A DNA stretch of 10,073 bases. It comes from Nanobdellota archaeon (GTDB taxonomy: Archaea; Nanobdellota; Nanobdellia; Woesearchaeales; JAHJBD01). Positions within the stretch are counted from its first letter, which is position 1. Each line of letters begins with the position of its first letter. The stretch is from NCBI GenBank assembly GCA_018813725.1, contig JAHJBD010000055.1, positions 1-10,073 of the forward strand, written 5' to 3'. The position numbers and the translations under genes are program-made. Shown here one piece after another: positions 5,989 through 10,073 of the stretch. The notes under the pieces are model-generated. The model did not search any database. It was not told the DNA's origin and saw only the letters and a list, made by a program, of their open reading frames with translations.

Positions 5989-7093
5989 TATCTGGTCAAA
6001 AGTCGAGGAGCTTGAAAAACCTACTATCAATCATTTTGATGCATCGCTTTCTGGAGCCAAGGTGTTGGACAGCAGCAGAATAATGCCGGGCTATACTCTT
6101 AATGAGGGCAAGCTGATCGATATTGACGGAAAAGTGGTGCGTGAATGGCCATTCAGGTATCTTGGGTTGATACAAAAAGACGGAAGCTATATTGCGCAGG
6201 AATATTACGAATCCAAAAAGTGGGGTAAGTTTTCTTTTGACGGCAACAATATCTGGACAAGCGATGTTCCGATACATCATGACATTATTATCACGCCTGA
6301 TAATACGATCATGACATTTACAAAAGAGATGCATAGGTACAAAGGAAGGGATGTTGACTTCTGCGTAATAGTTGAATTTGACCAGCAGGGAAAAGAATTG
6401 TGGAGATGGTCTTCATGGGAGCATCTTAGCGAACTTAAGAGCCGTCATAAGGCGCTGGAGCTGGATATGCCAAAGGTATTGTTCTTTGATATGGTAAAGA
6501 AAAAGCCTAAAACTCCATGGGGAGGGAACTATGATTATTACAGGTTTAATTCTTTGCAGATAATACCTAAAAATGACCTTAAGTTCCAGGAAGGCAGCAT
6601 TTTGGTTTCTGCAAGGCATGGCAGCTTAATATTTATATTAGATAATGGGTCAAATGAGATAAAATGGTTTATTTCTAAGAAGGATATTGGGATAGAGGGC
6701 CAGCATTCTGCCCAGCTATTGCCAAACGGAAGATTGTTGATATTTGATAACGGAAGATATAGGGGCTGGTCCAGGGTGATTGAATTGAATCCAAAAACAA
6801 TGAAGATTGAATGGGAGTACAAGTCAGATGATTTTTTTACATTATCTCAGGGTTATGTGCAAAGGCTTGAAAATGGAAATACCTTGATCACTGAGAGCGA
6901 GAAAGGCCATGTGTTCGAGATTGACAGTGCAGGAAAAAAAGTGTGGGAATTATATCATCCAGAAATGCAGGATAAACTTAATTCGCCTGACCATCCAGAA
7001 AGCTGGGGGTCAAGGCAGTGGATATATAGGGCAGTAAGATATGACAAGGAATTTATTGGCAGGCTAAGCGAGCAAAGGCAGAATCCTATTTAG
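5975..7093 (+). CDS. Second arylsulfotransferase-like propeller, without export signal
   Basis: A 372-residue paralogue of the preceding gene, clearly a tandem duplicate: PGYTLNEGKLID, IHHDIIITP, WGGNYDYY, RYRGWSR and LITESEKGHVFEID align directly with it. Family positions kept are H101, H102, R214, H215, H244, R267, E307 and H312. The YYHMN histidine is replaced: YYRFN has R190 where the first copy has H271. Unlike that copy it has no signal peptide or membrane segment. The frame has a stop (TAG) at 5969-5971, so no longer N-terminus is possible without a frameshift. It is thus predicted cytoplasmic unless it is carried out with a partner. The ATG at 5975 overlaps the end of the upstream gene by 14 bp, which suggests coupled translation. 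Its TAG stop overlaps by 4 bp the stop of the convergent VWA gene. It could be a non-catalytic partner or an enzyme with changed substrate. Confidence 0.8.
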   Translation: MIKNNIWSKVEELEKPTINHFDASLSGAKVLDSSRIMPGYTLNEGKLIDIDGKVVREWPFRYLGLIQKDGSYIAQEYYESKKWGKFSFDGNNIWTSDVPIHHDIIITPDNTIMTFTKEMHRYKGRDVDFCVIVEFDQQGKELWRWSSWEHLSELKSRHKALELDMPKVLFFDMVKKKPKTPWGGNYDYYRFNSLQIIPKNDLKFQEGSILVSARHGSLIFILDNGSNEIKWFISKKDIGIEGQHSAQLLPNGRLLIFDNGRYRGWSRVIELNPKTMKIEWEYKSDDFFTLSQGYVQRLENGNTLITESEKGHVFEIDSAGKKVWELYHPEMQDKLNSPDHPESWGSRQWIYRAVRYDKEFIGRLSEQRQNPI

Positions 7094-8274
7094 CAAACAC
7101 TATAATAATCCTCAAGCACAATCTGGTCAACTTCTTTTAAGCTTCTTGTAAGGTAGAGCTTGCCGCCGCCAAGCTTAGTCAGGTCCTGAGCCAGCCTTTT
7201 TCCTTCCTTATCCAATTGTATGCCTATCAACGAGATCGTGATACCATGCTCTCTTGCGATGTTTGCTGCTTTTAGTGTCTCGTCCTCTGGCTTATCGCCT
7301 GCTGTAGGCATAGCATCTGTGATGAGTATAAGATGTTTTGTAACATCTTGATTTGGAAACATCTCAATGGATTTAAGTATTGTCTTTGCGATATTGGTCT
7401 CTTTTGCAGCCTGTATCCTAGTGATCTTTTCAAGGATAAGCCTAAAGTCACCAGTTGGAAAGACCTCATCTTTTATGTCAGCGCCGAATACTAATAAGCC
7501 AACCTTATCCTTTTCTTCAATGGCTTTAAATGCAAGCGCAACACCTGCTTTTTTGCATGTATCAAGCTTGTCGCCTTTCATCGAGCCAGAAGCATCAAGA
7601 CCATATACCAAGAATATCTGGCCTTTGCTTTGCCTTTCAAAGGTCTTAAGGTTTGTCTTTCCCAATGGACTTTGTCTCCTTATGGCAAGCTTAACAGACC
7701 TTTTTATCGCAAGATCCCTGTACCTGTCACCCTTATGATAATCTTTAACATCTTCTTTGTCTCCGTAATGGAGAGATTTTTTATGCATCTTTTCACCAAG
7801 AAGGCCTCTTGCCTTTAACTTGTCAAGCTCTTGAGTGTAAAGCACCATTGATGCAAGCTTGAATCCTGCCTCGGTAATCTCCCCACCTTTTCCAAGGAGC
7901 TTGTTTTCTTTCAGCTTGCTGATATTTGAGCCGATGTTGCTTTTTAGCTCTTTTTGGAATTCAGGTATACGGATATTTTTCTCACAGTAAGAAGAATCAT
8001 AACCAGTAAGTTCCCTGATGATCGTTGGGCCTAGGATGTTCTTTGCTATAGAATAATTATTGACAAGCTGCTCGAACATAAGGTCAGGTGTGAAGCTTCC
8101 TATACCCCTATTTATAGCGTCTTTGATAAGATTGCCTTGATCGACAGTATCTGTGTCATTTTCCAGCACAGAACTCATCAGTTTTTCTTCTTCTGTCTGC
8201 TTAGCAAGCTTTCCGTCAAGCTCTTGTATCTCTTCTGTTATCGTGACGTCAACCTGATCTAGGTTACCCGTCAC
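7090..8274 (-). CDS. VWA-domain protein, partner of the MoxR-type ATPase (ChlD-like)
   Basis: From the chosen GTG this is a 394-residue protein. Residues 1-200 are helical and charged, including a Lys-rich segment around 160-200. Residues about 219-394 form a von Willebrand factor A domain. Its metal site (MIDAS) is complete: D227-x-S229-x-S231 in LDASGSM, T293 in KETN, and D320 in ITDAMP. Such proteins work with a MoxR/ChlI AAA+ ATPase to remodel or load metal into a client protein. There is no signal or membrane segment, so it acts in the cytoplasm. The start is a judgement. The frame is open up to 8403, but GTG 8274 gives an 11-nt overlap with the end of the ATPase gene, typical of translational coupling. 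ATG 8304 would add 10 residues, and the longest form would bury 140 bp of the conserved-looking ATPase end. The client is not visible in the window. Confidence 0.85.
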   Translation of the reverse strand: MTGNLDQVDVTITEEIQELDGKLAKQTEEEKLMSSVLENDTDTVDQGNLIKDAINRGIGSFTPDLMFEQLVNNYSIAKNILGPTIIRELTGYDSSYCEKNIRIPEFQKELKSNIGSNISKLKENKLLGKGGEITEAGFKLASMVLYTQELDKLKARGLLGEKMHKKSLHYGDKEDVKDYHKGDRYRDLAIKRSVKLAIRRQSPLGKTNLKTFERQSKGQIFLVYGLDASGSMKGDKLDTCKKAGVALAFKAIEEKDKVGLLVFGADIKDEVFPTGDFRLILEKITRIQAAKETNIAKTILKSIEMFPNQDVTKHLILITDAMPTAGDKPEDETLKAANIAREHGITISLIGIQLDKEGKRLAQDLTKLGGGKLYLTRSLKEVDQIVLEDYYSVC

Positions 8275-9265
8275 CGCCCAGACTGTCCTCGTGTTTTGAG
8301 GCATGCTGTGAGAATTCTTTGATAATGAAGTCTTTTGGGTCTTCAAGATATTTGATCGAAGGCTTAAGCTTGATCCTGTGCGACAATACAGAAACAACAG
8401 CATCTTTGATATCTTTGAATGTGACTTTTTTCCTGCCGTCCAAAAGGCAGTTGCTCTGAGCTCTTTCGTACAAGCCTAAGGAAGCCCTTACTGAAGGTTT
8501 TTTCTCAAGGTTCTCGTCATCTCTTAATTCCCTTACAAATGTGATGCATAATTCAAGCAATGGTTCAGGAAAATCTACTTCAACCTTATTGCCTTTTTGT
8601 TTGACTATCTGCTTTTCGATATCAAGTGTCTCTGGATAGCCCATATAGATAAAATCAAACCTGTCTGAAAAAACATCTGATAGCCTCTCGGTAGAGAAAT
8701 CTTCTGGGTTCATAGTGCCGATAAAGATAAAGTTTGCAGGAATGTCAACATCATAGCTTCCAAGGGTTGCGCTGCCCTCTTGAAGAACCTGGAGAAGCGC
8801 GTTCTGTAATTTTTCAGGGCTTCTGTTGACTTCGTCAAAGAAAAGGATGCCGTTATTTGCCTTGAATATCTTTCCTGGAGTAAATGCTTCCATGCTGAGT
8901 GGACCGAAATTCAATGCCTTTATCGGGTCAATATCTCCAAGCAGGTCTTCTGCTGTAAGGTCAGGTGAGCCCTGGATACGGATAAACCTTTCTTCCCCTT
9001 TGATCTTTGACTTTTTTATTGTCTTTTTAGCTTTGCATTCAGGGCAGATAGGATTTTTTGGAGAACAATGGAACTCGCAGCCATCAACAACTTCAGTATC
9101 GGGCAATAGCTTTGCAACGTTTCTTGCTAATGTTGTCTTTCCTATGCCTGGAGGCCCAACTATTATCACGTGCCTCTTCATAAACAGCGCGGATTTAAGG
9201 TCCTTTTTTACCTTATCCTGTCCAAGAATGTCTGTGAAGTCTTGGTCAATCAAATGTTTTATCAT
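8264..9265 (-). CDS. MoxR/ChlI-type AAA+ ATPase with four-cysteine insert
   Basis: A 333-residue AAA+ ATPase. Walker A is GPPGIGKTT (37-45), Walker B GILFFDE (139-145), sensor 1 GTMNP (N186), likely arginine finger SDRFD (R202), and sensor 2 PSVRASLGL (R260). Between Walker A and the next strand sits a likely zinc-binding insert with C63, C67, C74 and C77 (C-x3-C-x6-C-x2-C), as found in some archaeal relatives of magnesium-chelatase subunit I. The hairpin after Walker B (QEGSATLGSYDVDIPANF) is typical of the MoxR/ChlI clade. It is the first gene of an operon with the VWA gene, whose product is its expected partner. Although called magnesium-chelatase-like, no tetrapyrrole gene is nearby, so a chaperone role is more likely. 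ATG 9265 is preferred to in-frame TTG 9274 because a TATA box is centred 27 nt upstream, which fits a leaderless mRNA. Confidence 0.88.
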   Translation of the reverse strand: MIKHLIDQDFTDILGQDKVKKDLKSALFMKRHVIIVGPPGIGKTTLARNVAKLLPDTEVVDGCEFHCSPKNPICPECKAKKTIKKSKIKGEERFIRIQGSPDLTAEDLLGDIDPIKALNFGPLSMEAFTPGKIFKANNGILFFDEVNRSPEKLQNALLQVLQEGSATLGSYDVDIPANFIFIGTMNPEDFSTERLSDVFSDRFDFIYMGYPETLDIEKQIVKQKGNKVEVDFPEPLLELCITFVRELRDDENLEKKPSVRASLGLYERAQSNCLLDGRKKVTFKDIKDAVVSVLSHRIKLKPSIKYLEDPKDFIIKEFSQHASKHEDSLGGDG

Positions 9266-9287
9266 TGTCAGCAAAAGAGAACAATAG

Positions 9288-9300
9288 TATTTAAAGCTTA
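9288..9300 (-). promoter_or_regulatory. TATA box for the AAA+/VWA operon
   Basis: On the minus strand this reads TAAGCTTTAAATA. Its TTTAAA is centred near 9292, about 27 nt before ATG 9265, so transcription should start at or next to the start codon. The upstream half TAAGC could contribute to TFB recognition. The same 11-mer stands in the promoter of the gene at 224. Confidence 0.6.
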
Positions 9301-9314
9301 TTCTTTAAAGCTTA
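9290..9314. repeat. Perfect 11-bp direct repeat at the AAA+ promoter
   Basis: TTTAAAGCTTA occurs at 9290-9300 and again at 9304-9314, a 14-bp period with a 3-bp spacer. The proximal copy contains the TATA box of the AAA+ gene and the distal copy runs into the stop codon of the HPr gene. It may be a doubled promoter element or a regulator site. Confidence 0.5.
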
Positions 9315-10025
9315 CCCTTCGTTGAACTTAGCCTGGAACAGACCATTTACTTTCTGAAGCAATTCTTCAGCATGAGGTCCTTTTGCCCTAAAATTAACTT
9401 CCTTGCCGGTCCCTGCGCCTAGCAAAAGCAAGCTAAGAATGCCTGCGGGATTCCATGTTCCGGTATTTGGATTGTAGCAATCTAGGGTTGTATCTTTGTA
9501 CTCGGATGCCAGTCTGGTGACAAGTGATGCAGGCCGTGTATGCAAACCCAGTTTATTTTTAGGTGCGCAGACCATGGTGTGATAATCTTGACCACGCCTG
9601 ATATCACCATATTTAGGTGCTGCAAAATATGCTGTAAGCCTTTGCAGTGCAGCTAATTGGTCCCGACCAGTGACATGCAGATGCACAGCTTCACCGTTTT
9701 GGACCATCCCGTCCACAACTGAAGCAAGGCTAGGGTCATTTGCAGCAGTAAGCTCAAAATAATAAGCGTGATCACCTTTTTGGTCGTGATACCTAACAAG
9801 AACATCAGCTTCCAGTCCTTTCAGAGTATTTTGAACATCTGCAAAAACTTCAGCGCCATGTACCTTTGCATCTACTGATTCTGCAAAGTGTTCAGCAACA
9901 AAGGAATCTATAACTCTCCTGTCCTGTGCTCTGGCTGGATCCAAAGCGATAATCATCTGTGCTGCATCATACGATCTACCTTGTTTTGCTTCAATTCCAT
10001 TATACAATTGTTTTAGTTTATTCAT
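9312..10025 (-). CDS. HPr-type phosphocarrier with an N-terminal degenerate HPr-like domain
   Basis: Residues about 150-233 form an HPr domain. The active-site motif LGLHTRPAS gives the phosphorylated histidine H162 and the partner arginine R164. The usual helix-2 and last-strand pattern follows (GILSLLLLGAGTGKEVNFRAKG, then a helix). HPr takes phosphate from enzyme I of the phosphotransferase system and passes it to sugar permeases or regulators. The position equal to regulatory Ser46 is glycine (NPAG instead of NAKS), so HPr-kinase control seems absent. Residues about 52-135 look like another, worn HPr: VHGAE (H56) where LHARP belongs, then ADVLVRYHD, then NGEAVHLHVTGRDQLAALQRL, which matches the end of HPr, but without the arginine. 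Residues 1-50 are unassigned. At 237 residues it is far longer than normal HPr (about 85-90). No enzyme I or permease gene is visible. It is cytoplasmic by lack of signal. The HPr call is firm; the N-terminal reading is my inference. Confidence 0.82.
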   Translation of the reverse strand: MNKLKQLYNGIEAKQGRSYDAAQMIIALDPARAQDRRVIDSFVAEHFAESVDAKVHGAEVFADVQNTLKGLEADVLVRYHDQKGDHAYYFELTAANDPSLASVVDGMVQNGEAVHLHVTGRDQLAALQRLTAYFAAPKYGDIRRGQDYHTMVCAPKNKLGLHTRPASLVTRLASEYKDTTLDCYNPNTGTWNPAGILSLLLLGAGTGKEVNFRAKGPHAEELLQKVNGLFQAKFNEG

Positions 10026-10048
10026 CTTAAGGTAAATTAAGAAATGTT

Positions 10049-10060
10049 CCTAAAGGCTTG
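10049..10060 (-). promoter_or_regulatory. Possible weak TATA box of the HPr gene
   Basis: On the minus strand CAAGCCTTTAGG puts a TTTA about 27 nt before ATG 10025, the same spacing as in the three clearer leaderless promoters, and its AAGCCTTTA resembles their AAGCTTTAAA. The box itself is poor, and no Shine-Dalgarno site is seen in front of the ATG. Confidence 0.3.
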
Positions 10061-10073
10061 GAATTTGGGGACA

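Noticed and set aside
5960..5990. Frameshift splitting one double-propeller protein
   Set aside because: The first copy ends with the full family C-terminus (YRAMRYD plus a short tail) and the second begins a new propeller; they are two complete genes with a 14-bp overlap.
7367..7738. Open plus-strand frame of 123 codons
   Set aside because: It is antisense to the VWA domain coding sequence with its full MIDAS; shadow frame.
8275..8403. Upstream extension of the VWA protein to 437 residues
   Set aside because: It would overlap the ATPase gene by 140 bp, and the added residues are low-complexity and unlike the family; GTG 8274 gives a normal coupled overlap.
8826..9287. Open plus-strand frame of 153 codons
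   Set aside because: It is antisense to the AAA+ ATPase gene, whose motifs are unmistakable, and shows no motifs of its own.

Overview
The window looks archaeal, most likely from a DPANN-type lineage such as Woesearchaeota or Pacearchaeota. This is an inference from style, not from a marker gene. The signs are TATA boxes of the TTTAAA/TTTATATA type, three or four genes whose start codon lies about 27 nt from a TATA centre (leaderless transcripts), TTG and GTG starts, and a large secreted protein. That protein carries GLUG repeats, Ig-like domains, Cys-rich C-x5-C-x5-C-x4-C units and a C-terminal membrane anchor, as often seen on archaeal cell surfaces. Coding density is very high, no stretch over 300 bases lacks a gene, and I saw no tRNA, rRNA, insertion sequence or CRISPR array.

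Layout. At the left edge is the start of a metallophosphoesterase gene (minus, cut by the window). It diverges from a 300-residue orphan gene (224-1126, plus). Next is a giant surface protein of about 1107 residues (1134-4457, minus) with 14 GLUG repeats. From a 166-bp intergenic region it diverges from a tandem pair of arylsulfotransferase-like beta-propeller genes (4624-5988 and 5975-7093, plus). The first is secreted or membrane-anchored. The second has no export signal and has lost one family histidine. Convergent with the pair is a two-gene operon (minus): a MoxR/ChlI-type AAA+ ATPase with a four-cysteine insert (8264-9265), then a von Willebrand A protein with a complete MIDAS (7090-8274). 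At the right edge (9312-10025, minus) is a protein ending in an HPr phosphocarrier domain; its N-terminal half looks like a second, degenerate HPr domain.

How the parts may work together. The AAA+/VWA pair is a standard chaperone-like module that remodels a client protein. The surface protein and sulfotransferase-like pair share a divergent promoter region and may form one cell-surface module. A speculative link is that arylsulfotransferases act on phenols and the GLUG loops are rich in tyrosine. The double HPr protein and the divergent propeller pair are the most unusual items. Nothing here amounts to a proven new system.
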